Shown: piece by piece, positions 42,346 to 50,207 of the stretch
How positions within the stretch are numbered: position 1 is the stretch's first letter
How the letters are laid out: the number at the start of each line of letters is the position of its first letter
Source: Methanoculleus sp. UBA208
GTDB lineage: Archaea; Halobacteriota; Methanomicrobia; Methanomicrobiales; Methanoculleaceae
Direction: 5' to 3'
DNA: 50,456 nt
Assembly: GCF_002498065.1 (NCBI RefSeq)
Contig: NZ_DAFZ01000093.1
Location: forward strand, 1 to 50,456
Made by a program: the position numbers and the translations under genes
The notes under the pieces: generated by a model
What the model was told of the DNA's origin: nothing
Seen by the model: only the letters and a program-made list of their open reading frames with translations
The model's database searches: none

Positions 42346-42434
42346 GATATCTCCATGCACTGCCCCCGCCCCTCGGGGCGGGGAACGACTGCCGGGAGCG
42401 TAGCGAACGGCAGGAGTTCAAGCACCGCAGGTGC
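42346..42434 (+). repeat. Hairpin repeat, copy B (three stems)
   Basis: Begins ATATCTCCATGCACTG, followed by stem 1 (CCCCGCCCC-TC-GGGGCGGGG, 42364-42383), spacer AACGA, stem 2 (CTGCCG...CGGCAG), spacer GAGTTCAA and stem 3 (GCACC-GCA-GGTGC, 42422-42434). The same order occurs in copy C at 50352-50431, but with an unrelated sequence in stem 2. Confidence 0.7.
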
Positions 42435-42543
42435 GTCTGAGGAGCGCGGAGCGCGGGCGGGGTGGGGACGAGCCTGACAGAGAAGAGGTCGTCTTCATCC
42501 GTGCAGCATGACCGCACCCCACTCCATTCACATGGTTTCGCGC

Positions 42544-42549
42544 AAAAAA
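42544..42549 (-). terminator. Oligo-T terminator after pyrK
   Basis: Six T on the minus strand about 65 bases past the pyrK stop. Confidence 0.4.
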
Positions 42550-42613
42550 GGCTACCCGTGATCCTGGAGCGACGACCAACACCAGATAGCGCAAAATAAG
42601 ATGAAATGGTCCA

Positions 42614-43378
42614 TTAGACCCGGTGCCTGCTCCCGCTCGCGTCGCGCGTGTAGCGCCCGAATTCGCTCCCGAGCAGGACGTCGCCGGAGAATACGGGGCC
42701 GTCCCTGCAGACCCGCAGGCCGTGCGGGTCGGTGCAGCACGAGCCGCAGAGGCCGACCCCGCACTTCATGTAGCGGTGCAGGGAGAACTGTCCCCGCTCC
42801 GCACACCCTTCCCGGTCAAGGACGGCGAGCACCGCCGCCATCATGACTTCGGGACCGCAGACGCAGATGTGGTTGAAGTCGGCGAGATCCACCCTTGATA
42901 AGAGCTGGGTCACGAACCCGTGGTGGCCGGCGGTCCCGTCGTCGGTCGCGATCATCAGTGTTGCCGCGTCGCGTATCCGGTCGGCGAAGAGGAGCTCGGA
43001 GGCCGTCCGGGCGCCGAGGAGGAAGGTGTCCACCTGCCCGGCCGTGATGAGCGGCAGCAGCGGCGAGGTGCCGACGCCGCCGGCGACGGCAAGCGTCCGC
43101 CCGGAGACCGTAAACCCGTTCCCGTACGGACCCCGGATACCGATCCGGTCGTCCTCGTGCATCGAAAAAAGGGCGGCGGTCGCGTCCCCCACCTTCTGGA
43201 CGGTGATCGAGGACGGGGAAGAGAGGGCCATCGGGATCTCGTCCACCCCCGGCACCCAGACCATCACGAACTGGCCCGGCCGTGCGGCGATCTCGCGGTC
43301 GAAGACGAACGTCCTGATCGACGGCGTCTCCTCCACTATCTCCGTTATCGTAACGGCGGCGGGCATCTGCTCATGCAT
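42614..43378 (-). CDS. pyrK: Dihydroorotate dehydrogenase electron-transfer subunit
   Basis: Flavin and iron-sulfur subunit that passes electrons from PyrD, 254 residues from ATG 43378. The FAD domain has RPGQFVMVWVPGVDEIPM and IRGPYGNGF, the NAD-binding region has LAVAGGVGTSPLLPL, and the C-terminal 2Fe-2S cysteines are in MKCGVGLCGSCCTDPHGLRVC. The 8-base overlap with the pyrD stop favours MHEQMPAAVTITEI as the start, although ATG 43366 (MPAAV) is possible. Together with pyrD it forms a class 1B-type enzyme, suited to an anaerobe because it uses NAD+ or a similar acceptor rather than oxygen or quinone. Confidence 0.95.
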   Translation of the reverse strand: MHEQMPAAVTITEIVEETPSIRTFVFDREIAARPGQFVMVWVPGVDEIPMALSSPSSITVQKVGDATAALFSMHEDDRIGIRGPYGNGFTVSGRTLAVAGGVGTSPLLPLITAGQVDTFLLGARTASELLFADRIRDAATLMIATDDGTAGHHGFVTQLLSRVDLADFNHICVCGPEVMMAAVLAVLDREGCAERGQFSLHRYMKCGVGLCGSCCTDPHGLRVCRDGPVFSGDVLLGSEFGRYTRDASGSRHRV

Positions 43379-44258
43379 GGGCGCACCCCACGATCTCGCG
43401 TGCGTCGATGCCGTCGTGGCTGTAAAGATCGTTTGCAATTGCTCCAAAGATGCCGATATCGTCGATGACGGCGCTCCCGATCTCGACGGCGCTCGCTCCC
43501 GCCATCATCATCTCGACGACGTTGTCGGCGGTGGAGATTCCGCCGCACCCGACGATGGGGATGGAGCATGCCTCGTAGAGGTCGTAGACGCATCGGACCG
43601 CGACGGGGAAGATGGCCTTTCCCGAGAGCCCGCCGAACCGGTTCCCGAGTACCGGCCGGCGGAGAGCCGTCGAGATCCGCATCGCCTTCAGGGTGTTGAC
43701 CGCAACGATCGCATCCGCCCCGCCGCGCTCTGCGGCCGCCCCGATATCGGCGATATCGGCGACGTTCGGTGTGAGTTTCACCCAGGTCGGGACCCCGAGG
43801 GAGGCCACCGCCCTCGTGCATTCCTCCACGAGAGCCGGGTCGCTCCCGATCGCCGCCCCGTAGCCCTCCGCGTGGGGGCAGGAGAGGTTCAGCTCGAGCC
43901 CTGAGGCCCTGCCGGCGAACCATCCGGCGACCGTCCGGAACTCCTCCGGCGTCCCCCCGAAGATGCTCGCGATCACCGGCTCCCCTTGAAGGGCGGCCAG
44001 TTCATCCGCGAACGCGGCCGAGGGGTTCGGCAGGCCCATGGCGTTGATGATACCGCCGTCGACGACGATCAGGCAGGGTCCGGGGTGCCCCTCTTTCGGG
44101 CTCGGCCCGATGGATTTCGTGACCACGCCGCCTGCACCGTTGTGCAGGATGCGCGCGAGCGACGCCCCGGTGGTTCCGAGGATGCCGGCCGCCAGCAGAA
44201 GATGGTTCTTCAACCGGATGCCGCCGACCTCGATGGGGCCTGGATAAAGCGCAACCAT
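43371..44258 (-). CDS. pyrD: Dihydroorotate dehydrogenase catalytic subunit
   Basis: Oxidises dihydroorotate to orotate in pyrimidine synthesis, using FMN; 295 residues. Markers are NHLLLAAGILGTTGASLARI, the substrate site INAMGLPNPS, LNLSCPHAEGYG carrying the class 1B catalytic cysteine region, VKLTPNVADIADIG, NTLKAMRIS, and the FMN-phosphate loops PIVGCGGIS and AGASAVEIGSAV. The ATG at 44258 begins MVALYPGPIEVGGIRLKN, the family start. A TATA box (44281-44290) lies 27 bases upstream, so the message is probably leaderless; the open frame reaching 44513 is not used. Confidence 0.96.
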   Translation of the reverse strand: MVALYPGPIEVGGIRLKNHLLLAAGILGTTGASLARILHNGAGGVVTKSIGPSPKEGHPGPCLIVVDGGIINAMGLPNPSAAFADELAALQGEPVIASIFGGTPEEFRTVAGWFAGRASGLELNLSCPHAEGYGAAIGSDPALVEECTRAVASLGVPTWVKLTPNVADIADIGAAAERGGADAIVAVNTLKAMRISTALRRPVLGNRFGGLSGKAIFPVAVRCVYDLYEACSIPIVGCGGISTADNVVEMMMAGASAVEIGSAVIDDIGIFGAIANDLYSHDGIDAREIVGCAHA

Positions 44259-44280
44259 TGAAAAAAGGTGGGAGTAGAGT

Positions 44281-44290
44281 ATTATTATAC
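44281..44290 (-). promoter_or_regulatory. TATA box for pyrDK, leaderless
   Basis: GTATAATAAT on the minus strand. The centre is about 27 bases before the pyrD ATG, the usual TATA-to-start distance in archaea. Confidence 0.6.
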
Positions 44291-44461
44291 TCTCGCGCCA
44301 AGTGTACTGGTGAGGGACAGTTGAGATCCGCTCTCCGGAGCCCGGATTCCGGTACGGAAAGAGGCAAGATGTCGCTTTTCCTGCCGGATCATTATTCTCC
44401 GTGCGAGCAGGAGCCTCTTCACGCGCACAATATTCACCGATATTTGCACAGGACCGATACC

Positions 44462-45328
44462 ATGACCTCGCTCGCAATCTTAGGTGTAGGAAAGGTGGGG
44501 GGCGAGACGGCATTTATCTCCGCCGCGCTCGGTCTCGTCGACGAGATCGTTGTCTACGACGTATACCAGCCCCTTCTCCGGGCACAGGTGCTCGACCTGC
44601 AGCACACGGGCATCGATGTCACGGTCTCCACCGATACGGCGGCGATGCGGGATGCCGATATCTTCGTCTTTGCGGCAGGCACCCCGAGGACGCCCGGGAT
44701 CAAGACACGGGCGGACCTCCTCGAGGCCAATATCCCCGTGGCGAAGCGTTGCAGCGAGCTCCTGCGAGGGTTCCCCGGGGTCGTCATCACCGTCACCAAC
44801 CCCATGGACGCGAACAACTACGGCCTCTGGAAGATGATGGGCATCGGCCGGCAACGGTGCATCGGTTTCGGCGGCCAGCTCGACAGCGCCCGCTTTGCCC
44901 GCTTCCTCGGCGAGGCGGGGGTCACGGGTCCCGCCTGGGTGCTCGGCGAGCACGGCGAGCACCAGGTGCCGGTCTTCTCGAAGACCGGCGCCGATCTCGG
45001 CCTCGAAGAGCGCGAAGCAAGCCTCTCCCGGATGCGGGGGGCGAGCATGGAGGTGATCAGCGGCAAAGGGGGGACGGTCTTTGGCCCCGCATACCACATC
45101 GCCATGCTGATTCGCGCCGTCCTCGACGACCGGCGCGAGATCCTCCCCTGCTCGTGCGTGCTTGACGGGGAATACGGTCTTTCCGGCTGCTCCCTCGGTG
45201 TTCCTGCCCGGATCGGCCGCGAAGGAATCCTCGGCATCGAGGAGTGGGAACTCGATGAGTGGGAGGGTGCGAAGATGGCGGAGGCGGGAGCGTTCGTCCG
45301 GGCTCTCTGCAGGAGATTCGATGTCTGA
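44462..45328 (+). CDS. mdh: Malate/lactate dehydrogenase family protein
   Basis: NAD(P)-dependent malate dehydrogenase, 288 residues. MTSLAILGVGKVGGETAF is the Rossmann motif, and VVYDVYQPLLRAQVLDLQH follows with the cofactor-selecting acidic residue. FVFAAGTPRTPGIKTRADLLEANI is the mobile loop with catalytic arginine, NPMDANNYGLWKMMG is the substrate asparagine region, and WVLGEHGEHQVPVFSK has the catalytic histidine. The loop residues look more malate- than lactate-like, but this is not decisive. The start ATG at 44462 follows an AT-rich region. The open frame extends back to 44258 without family similarity. It overlaps polB by eight bases. Confidence 0.92.
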   Translation: MTSLAILGVGKVGGETAFISAALGLVDEIVVYDVYQPLLRAQVLDLQHTGIDVTVSTDTAAMRDADIFVFAAGTPRTPGIKTRADLLEANIPVAKRCSELLRGFPGVVITVTNPMDANNYGLWKMMGIGRQRCIGFGGQLDSARFARFLGEAGVTGPAWVLGEHGEHQVPVFSKTGADLGLEEREASLSRMRGASMEVISGKGGTVFGPAYHIAMLIRAVLDDRREILPCSCVLDGEYGLSGCSLGVPARIGREGILGIEEWELDEWEGAKMAEAGAFVRALCRRFDV

Positions 45329-47759
45329 TCAGGTGCTGGCGTCTCGCATAAGCACCCCGGCCACCCTGGAGGACTTCGGGAAGGTCCGGGTCGGCATTCA
45401 CCAGGTGGAATACAGCGTCGGCGCCGATATCCCGGTCATCCACATCTTCGGCCGGGACGCCGTAGGGAGAGCGGTCAAGATCGACGTGACCGGATTTCGG
45501 CCCTACTTCTACGCGCCCGCCGATCAGGTGGACGGCAGATCCCTCCCGCAGGTGGTCGAACCGGAGCCCGGGACGGCCTACCGCTCCATTCGCGGCGAGC
45601 CGCTCCGCCGCCTCTACACCCGGCGCCCCGGCGACGTCCGTGACGCCCGCGACCTGTTCCGGCAGCACTACGAGGCCGATATCCCGTTTGCCACCCGGTT
45701 CATGATAGACTGCGGCCTCCGTGCCGGCGTGGAGCTCCCCGCCGGCGCCTCCGTGATCGACTATCGCGAACTCGCACCGTCCGATGTTGCGGCTCCCGCG
45801 CGCACCTGCATCATGGATATCGAGTGCGTGGACGAGCAGGGGTTCCCCGAGCCCGAGCGGGACCCGATCATCTGCGTCACCTGCTGGGACTCGTTCGACA
45901 ACGACTACACGACTCTCCTCTGGCAGCCCGGCGCGGCGCCGGGCGACGCACCCGACCTCCGTATCAACGAGCGGCACCGGGTCGTCGGGTACCCCGACGA
46001 GGTCTCGATGCTCCGCGGGCTTATCGCCTACGTCAGGGAGCGCGACCCCGATATCCTCTCGGGCTGGAACTTCGTGGAGTTCGATATTCCCTACATCCTG
46101 AAGCGGATGGCGGCGCTCGGTCTCCGGCCCGAGGACCTCGCGCGCCTGCCGGGGCAGACCGAACGGAACGCCGTCCGCGGGAGGGCGGTATTCGACCTTC
46201 TTTCCGCCTACCGGAAGATGCACCAGGCCCAGAAGGAGTCCTACCGGCTCGATGCGATCGCCGTGGAGGAACTCGGAGAGACGAAAGTCCGCTACACCGG
46301 GACGATCACCGACCTCTGGCGGTCCGACCCGGCCCGGCTCGTGGAGTACAACTACCGCGACGTCGAGCTCTGCGTCGGGATCGATCAAAAGAACAACATC
46401 ATCGAGTTCTACCGGGAGATCGCCCGGTACGTCGGGTGCCCGCTCGACCGGACGCTGAACTCCTCGAACGTCATCGACATCTTCGTTCTCCGGAAGGCGT
46501 CGGGCACGTTCGTCCTCCCCTCAAAAGGGCTTGCCGCCGGAGACGAGTTCGAGGGGGCGACCGTCTTTGAGCCCGCGACGGGCCTCCGGGAGAATGTGGT
46601 GGTCCTCGACCTGAAATCGCTCTACCCGATGGCGATGATGACGATCAACGCCTCGCCCGAGACGAAGAACCCCGACGGCGAACTGCGGGCACCGAACGGC
46701 ATCCGGTTCGCCCGGGAGCCGGACGGGTTAACGAGGAGCATCATCGCCGAACTTCTCGAGGAGCGCGACGAACGCAAGCGGCTTCGTAACCGGTACCCCT
46801 TCGGATCGTCGGAGTACGTCCTCTACGATCTCCAGCAGAACGTCCTGAAGGTGCTTATGAACTCCTACTACGGGGTCTCGGGCTACACCCGGTTCAGGCT
46901 CTACGACCGCGAGATCGGGTCGGCGGTCACGTCGGTCGGCCGGGCGATCATCCGGCACACCCGCGACGTCATCACTGATCTCGGCTACACGGTCATCTAC
47001 GGCGACACCGACTCCTGCATGGTCGAGGTTCCCCCGGCGGGTCTCGAGGAGACCATCGCGCGGGCGAGGGAGATCGAGGCGCGGCTGAACGCGAGTTACG
47101 GCGACTTCGCGAAAGCCGAACTGAACGCCGATACGCACTACTTCTCCATCAAGTTCGAGAAGGTCTACCGCCGCTTCTTCCAGGCCGGCAAAAAGAAGCG
47201 CTACGCCGGGCACCTGATCTGGAAGGAGGGCAAGGACGTCGACGAGGTGGACGTCGTCGGCTTCGAGATCCGGCGCAGCGACTCCCCGCAGATCACGCGG
47301 GAGGTGCAGCGCGCCGTCCTCGAGATGATCCTCCGCGGGGACGCCTTCAGCGACGTGCAGGCATACCTGCGCGACGTCATCAGGAAGTACCGCCGCGGGG
47401 AGTACTCCCTCGACGAGGCAGGTATTCCCGGCGGGATCGGGAAGAACCTGGAGAACTACGAGAACGACGACGCTCATATCCGGGGCGCCAAGTATTCGAA
47501 CATGTACCTCGGGACCGACTTCAAGCGGGGCAGCAAGCCCAAACGCGTCTACATCAAGACCGTCACGGCGAAGTACCCGCGCACAGACGTGGTCTGCTTC
47601 GAGTACGCCGACCAGGTGCCGCCGGAGTTCGTCGTCGACTGGGAGACGATGCTTGAAAAGACGCTCAAAGGTCCACTCTCGCGAATCATAGAGCCGCTCG
47701 GGTGGGACTGGCACGATGTCGACCCGTCACGGACGACGCTCTTTGATTTCGGAATGTAA
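45321..47759 (+). CDS. polB: Family B DNA polymerase
   Basis: Replicative/repair DNA polymerase with 3'-5' exonuclease, 812 residues. Exo I is CIMDIECVDEQG, Exo II is ILSGWNFVEFDIPYIL, and Exo III falls in LVEYNYRDVELCVGID. Polymerase motif A is VVLDLKSLYPMAMMTI (DxxSLYP), motif B is NVLKVLMNSYYGVSGY, and motif C is VIYGDTDSCMVEV with the YGDTD catalytic aspartates. All active-site residues are intact. The ATG at 45321 is preceded by GGAGA and overlaps the mdh stop by eight bases (ATGTCTGA). The open frame reaching 45162 is upstream shadow. Its pairing with mdh is probably translational economy rather than function. Confidence 0.96.
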   Translation: MSDQVLASRISTPATLEDFGKVRVGIHQVEYSVGADIPVIHIFGRDAVGRAVKIDVTGFRPYFYAPADQVDGRSLPQVVEPEPGTAYRSIRGEPLRRLYTRRPGDVRDARDLFRQHYEADIPFATRFMIDCGLRAGVELPAGASVIDYRELAPSDVAAPARTCIMDIECVDEQGFPEPERDPIICVTCWDSFDNDYTTLLWQPGAAPGDAPDLRINERHRVVGYPDEVSMLRGLIAYVRERDPDILSGWNFVEFDIPYILKRMAALGLRPEDLARLPGQTERNAVRGRAVFDLLSAYRKMHQAQKESYRLDAIAVEELGETKVRYTGTITDLWRSDPARLVEYNYRDVELCVGIDQKNNIIEFYREIARYVGCPLDRTLNSSNVIDIFVLRKASGTFVLPSKGLAAGDEFEGATVFEPATGLRENVVVLDLKSLYPMAMMTINASPETKNPDGELRAPNGIRFAREPDGLTRSIIAELLEERDERKRLRNRYPFGSSEYVLYDLQQNVLKVLMNSYYGVSGYTRFRLYDREIGSAVTSVGRAIIRHTRDVITDLGYTVIYGDTDSCMVEVPPAGLEETIARAREIEARLNASYGDFAKAELNADTHYFSIKFEKVYRRFFQAGKKKRYAGHLIWKEGKDVDEVDVVGFEIRRSDSPQITREVQRAVLEMILRGDAFSDVQAYLRDVIRKYRRGEYSLDEAGIPGGIGKNLENYENDDAHIRGAKYSNMYLGTDFKRGSKPKRVYIKTVTAKYPRTDVVCFEYADQVPPEFVVDWETMLEKTLKGPLSRIIEPLGWDWHDVDPSRTTLFDFGM

Positions 47760-47761
47760 GA

Positions 47762-47770
47762 AAAGTTTTG
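47762..47770. terminator. Palindromic AAAAGTTTT between convergent genes
   Basis: GAAAAGTTTT lies just after the polB stop and just after the stop of the convergent gene at 47780. It offers a four-T run on each strand and may end both transcripts. Confidence 0.4.
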
Positions 47771-47779
47771 AGGGCCGCG

Positions 47780-48193
47780 TTACGCGAGACCCCTTTTCGC
47801 GCGCTCTTCTTCGAGGAGCGCAGTGCGTTCGATGTTCTTCGCCCAGGCGATGCGGCCGCCGACGATCTGCCAGTTACCCATCTCCAGGACATCGATCCCC
47901 TCGGGAACCGCCGGGACGTTCGCCCCGCCGGGTACGACGAGAACGGCCTTATCGACTTTGCCGGCGCTTGCGGCAGCCTCGAGCGCCTCGATGGCACCTG
48001 CCGGGACCTCGGGAGCCATCTTCACGTTCACGAGCACCCGTTCCGTCCTGCCGGCAACCCGGCGGGAGAGCATGCACTCCGGCTGCACACTGCCGGCGGG
48101 AGACCATGCGAACTGCCACCCTTCCTGGGGAGAGAACCGCCGGGCAAGGGTCTTCTGGACATCAAGATACGTAGAATCCTTTATGCCACCCAT
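47780..48193 (-). CDS. Conserved-looking hypothetical protein
   Basis: A 137-residue soluble protein I do not recognise. The first half (MGGIKDSTYLDVQKTLARRFSPQEGWQFAW...SGRR-like strands with VLVNVKMAPEVPAGAIEALEAAA) and the second (KVDKAVLVVPGGANVPAVPEGIDVLEMGNWQIVGG) suggest an alpha/beta fold, somewhat like nuclease-fold or nucleotide-binding proteins, but no catalytic motif is clear. It is surely a gene: GAGGAATTGAT directly precedes the ATG, a TATA-like box is at about 48228-48236, and codon usage matches the genome. It is alone and convergent with polB. Confidence 0.75.
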   Translation of the reverse strand: MGGIKDSTYLDVQKTLARRFSPQEGWQFAWSPAGSVQPECMLSRRVAGRTERVLVNVKMAPEVPAGAIEALEAAASAGKVDKAVLVVPGGANVPAVPEGIDVLEMGNWQIVGGRIAWAKNIERTALLEEERAKRGLA

Positions 48194-48227
48194 ATCAATT
48201 CCTCTGCTTTACTGTATTGTCACGGTC

Positions 48228-48236
48228 GAATATAAG
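48228..48236 (-). promoter_or_regulatory. TATA-like box for the hypothetical gene at 47780
   Basis: GCTTATATTC on the minus strand, about 38 bases before the ATG. It predicts a short leader that contains the GAGG ribosome binding site. Confidence 0.45.
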
Positions 48237-48412
48237 CGTTATAGTTCTCTTCGCCTCCGGCAGTCCCATCCGAACCCGGCGGCGACCGGCGATCTCGTCC
48301 CTCCCGGGACAGCAGGAGGATGGGCACGGAACCCGGGTGGGACGGAGCACCGTAAATGACCGGAGGAACACTTTTATTCTACCACCGGTATTATGCACCG
48401 GGGTTGTTGATA

Positions 48413-49045
48413 ATGGCAGAAGCAACGCAGACAGAGGCCGGTGTTGTAGAAGCATATGAGAGGCTGGCCCGTGAGGTGCTGGAGCGACCGGAGAGCATTC
48501 CGAGCGCCATCCACAATCTCCTCCTGAAACTGGCGGAGACGCACCCGGGCGCGGTCTACTGGATCATCCGGAAGTTTTATCAGGAATATCTCCGGCTCTA
48601 TGTCTCCGATACCGGGTACATCGGTATTGCAGACCGTTACGAGCCTGACCTGATGTATCCGGGAGATATCGCCCTCTACATGGTGCCCGAGAGTCCGCAG
48701 CCGGACGACGTGGTCCAGATCTCCTTCACCGATAAGGATGAGGTGAGCGTCTACGTCATCCATGGCCGGGTCCTCAGGTGCAACGAGGACCGGTCGATAC
48801 AGGTCGCGGATACCAGCACCGGAGAGGACTACCGGGTCGTTGACTGGAACATCCTCGGAAAACTGGTCAAGGTGATCCCGTTCGGCTCCGTTGAGTGGCA
48901 GGAACTCTTCCCCGTATCCGGCGTCCCGAACGAGTGGCTCGCTACATCGGTCGAGGAGAACATTCGCCTGCTCCAGGAGTCGGATATTTCCGGGAAGGAC
49001 GAGGCGATCGCCGAGCTCAAGAACCGCCTTAAGAATCTGGTGTAG
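48413..49045 (+). CDS. Uncharacterised protein with possible S24/S26-like domain
   Basis: A 210-residue soluble protein. The N-terminal part (MAEATQTEAGVVEAYERLAREVLERP...WIIRKFYQEYLRLY) is helical. The centre, RYEPDLMYPGDIALYMVPESPQPDDVVQISF, then VIHGRVLRCNEDRSIQVADTS, and WNILGKLVKVIPFGS, follows the beta-strand order of S24/S26 (LexA or signal peptidase) folds. The usual catalytic serine before M.P...GD is missing, so it would be inactive as a protease. The C-terminus is helical again. I start at ATG 48413, about 37 bases after a TATA-like box at 48372; the frame reaching 48356 has no support. Family assignment is tentative. Confidence 0.65.
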   Translation: MAEATQTEAGVVEAYERLAREVLERPESIPSAIHNLLLKLAETHPGAVYWIIRKFYQEYLRLYVSDTGYIGIADRYEPDLMYPGDIALYMVPESPQPDDVVQISFTDKDEVSVYVIHGRVLRCNEDRSIQVADTSTGEDYRVVDWNILGKLVKVIPFGSVEWQELFPVSGVPNEWLATSVEENIRLLQESDISGKDEAIAELKNRLKNLV

Positions 49046-49066
49046 CAGGCGCAGGTCCACCACGCA

Positions 49067-49072
49067 TTTTTT
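49067..49072 (+). terminator. Oligo-T terminator after the gene at 48413
   Basis: Six T about 20 bases after the stop codon on the plus strand. Confidence 0.5.
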
Positions 49073-49223
49073 GCCGGGAAGCCCGTCGGGCCGATCCCGG
49101 CTGCCGCCTCACCGTTTGCACACCACCGGGACGGCTTCCATACCGGCTGTGAACAATGTCGCCCCGGGATCACTTTGGGCCCAGCACGAACTTTTTTGAG
49201 GGGAAGTGATCTATCCGGGCCGT

Positions 49224-50207
49224 ATGAAGCATCTGGCAATAATCATCCTCGGTCTGCTGCTCATCCCGTCCGGAGCCCAGGCGCTCACCTTCCTCGGCGG
49301 GGATCAGCAGGTGATCGACACCCCCATCCCCGACGATGTGGTCGCCTCGGGCGGGTCCGTGACCGTCAGCGCCCCCGTCGACAGCCTGACGGTTGCCGGA
49401 GGCATGGTGACGGTAGATGCGCCGGTCGCCGGCGACATCATCGCCGCGGGGGGCACCCTGATCGTCAACGGCGATGTCGGCGGGAAGGTGCTTGCCGCCG
49501 GGGGCGAGATCGAGTTGAACGGGAACGCGACGAACGCCCTCATTACCGGGGGCACGGTCAGGATCGGGGAGGATGCCGTCATCGAGCGCGACGCGTTCAT
49601 CTCGGCGGGGGAGGTCACCAACGCGGGATCGGTTCTCCGCAACCTGACGGTTTCGAGCGAAACCTTCAACAACGCCGGCACGGCCGGGAACGTGACCTAT
49701 GAGGAGCCCGAGGAGCCGGGACTGCTGTTACCCGGCCTCTTCTCGGTGCTCGCCGCCATCGGGTTCCTCATCCTCGGGCTTCTCCTCATCAGGGTATTCC
49801 CGGACCCGTTCGCGGCGGTGGTCCGGCAGGTCGAAAAGAGCCCGGTCGTCCTGACGATCGTGGGGTTCGTTGCGATCATCGTATCGGCGATCATCCTCGT
49901 CATCGTCGCAATCACGATCATCGGTCTCCCTCTCGCGCTCGTCGGCGGGCTGCTCTTGATCGTTGCCCTGATGCTCTCGTCGCTCTTTGTCGCATACGCC
50001 CTCGGGGACGTCATCGCCTCCCGGGCAGGGTGGAAGCCGGGGCGTTCGTGGACCTTCGTCCTGGGGTTCGTGATCCTGCAGATCCTCACCTTCATTCCGC
50101 TGCTCGGGGCGATCGTCCAGGTCATCGCGGTCAGCCTCGGCTACGGGGGACTGCTGTATGCACTCAGGAGTTTCTGCCCGTTCCGTGCCGGTGGGGGAGG
50201 GGGGTAG
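49224..50207 (+). CDS. Secreted bactofilin-like beta-repeat protein with membrane-spanning C-terminus
   Basis: A 327-residue protein in two parts. MKHLAIIILGLLLIPSGAQA is the signal peptide. Residues 30-150 are short repeats, each a strand of the form GGSVTVSAPV, GGMVTVDAPV, AGDIIAAGGTLIVNGDV, GGEIELNG, GGTVRIGEDA, like the right-handed beta-helix of bactofilins (polymer-forming cytoskeletal family), but exported. The second half has four or five hydrophobic segments (LLPGLFSVLAAIGFLILGLLLI; VLTIVGFVAIIVSAIILVIVAI; ALVGGLLLIVALMLSSLFVAYA; FVLGFVILQILTFIPLLGAIVQVIAV). ATG 49224 gives the clean signal; the frame opens six codons earlier with GTG. Probably a surface or envelope scaffold protein. 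Confidence 0.78.
   Translation: MKHLAIIILGLLLIPSGAQALTFLGGDQQVIDTPIPDDVVASGGSVTVSAPVDSLTVAGGMVTVDAPVAGDIIAAGGTLIVNGDVGGKVLAAGGEIELNGNATNALITGGTVRIGEDAVIERDAFISAGEVTNAGSVLRNLTVSSETFNNAGTAGNVTYEEPEEPGLLLPGLFSVLAAIGFLILGLLLIRVFPDPFAAVVRQVEKSPVVLTIVGFVAIIVSAIILVIVAITIIGLPLALVGGLLLIVALMLSSLFVAYALGDVIASRAGWKPGRSWTFVLGFVILQILTFIPLLGAIVQVIAVSLGYGGLLYALRSFCPFRAGGGGG

Larger units (their letters stand above)
41948..42613. other. 666-base gene-free, hairpin-rich repeat region
   Basis: This stretch between convergent genes carries no credible gene on either strand. It contains two copies of a hairpin repeat (42144-42200 and 42346-42434), a 29-base sequence identical to the left edge of the window (42272-42300), a perfect 24-base palindrome (42237-42260) and several smaller inverted repeats. 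Oligo-T runs at both ends terminate the flanking genes. Confidence 0.7.

Noticed and set aside
42144..42434. Possible CRISPR array in the repeat region
   Set aside because: Repeats are few, of unequal length and not regularly spaced, and they are hairpins without constant-length spacers.
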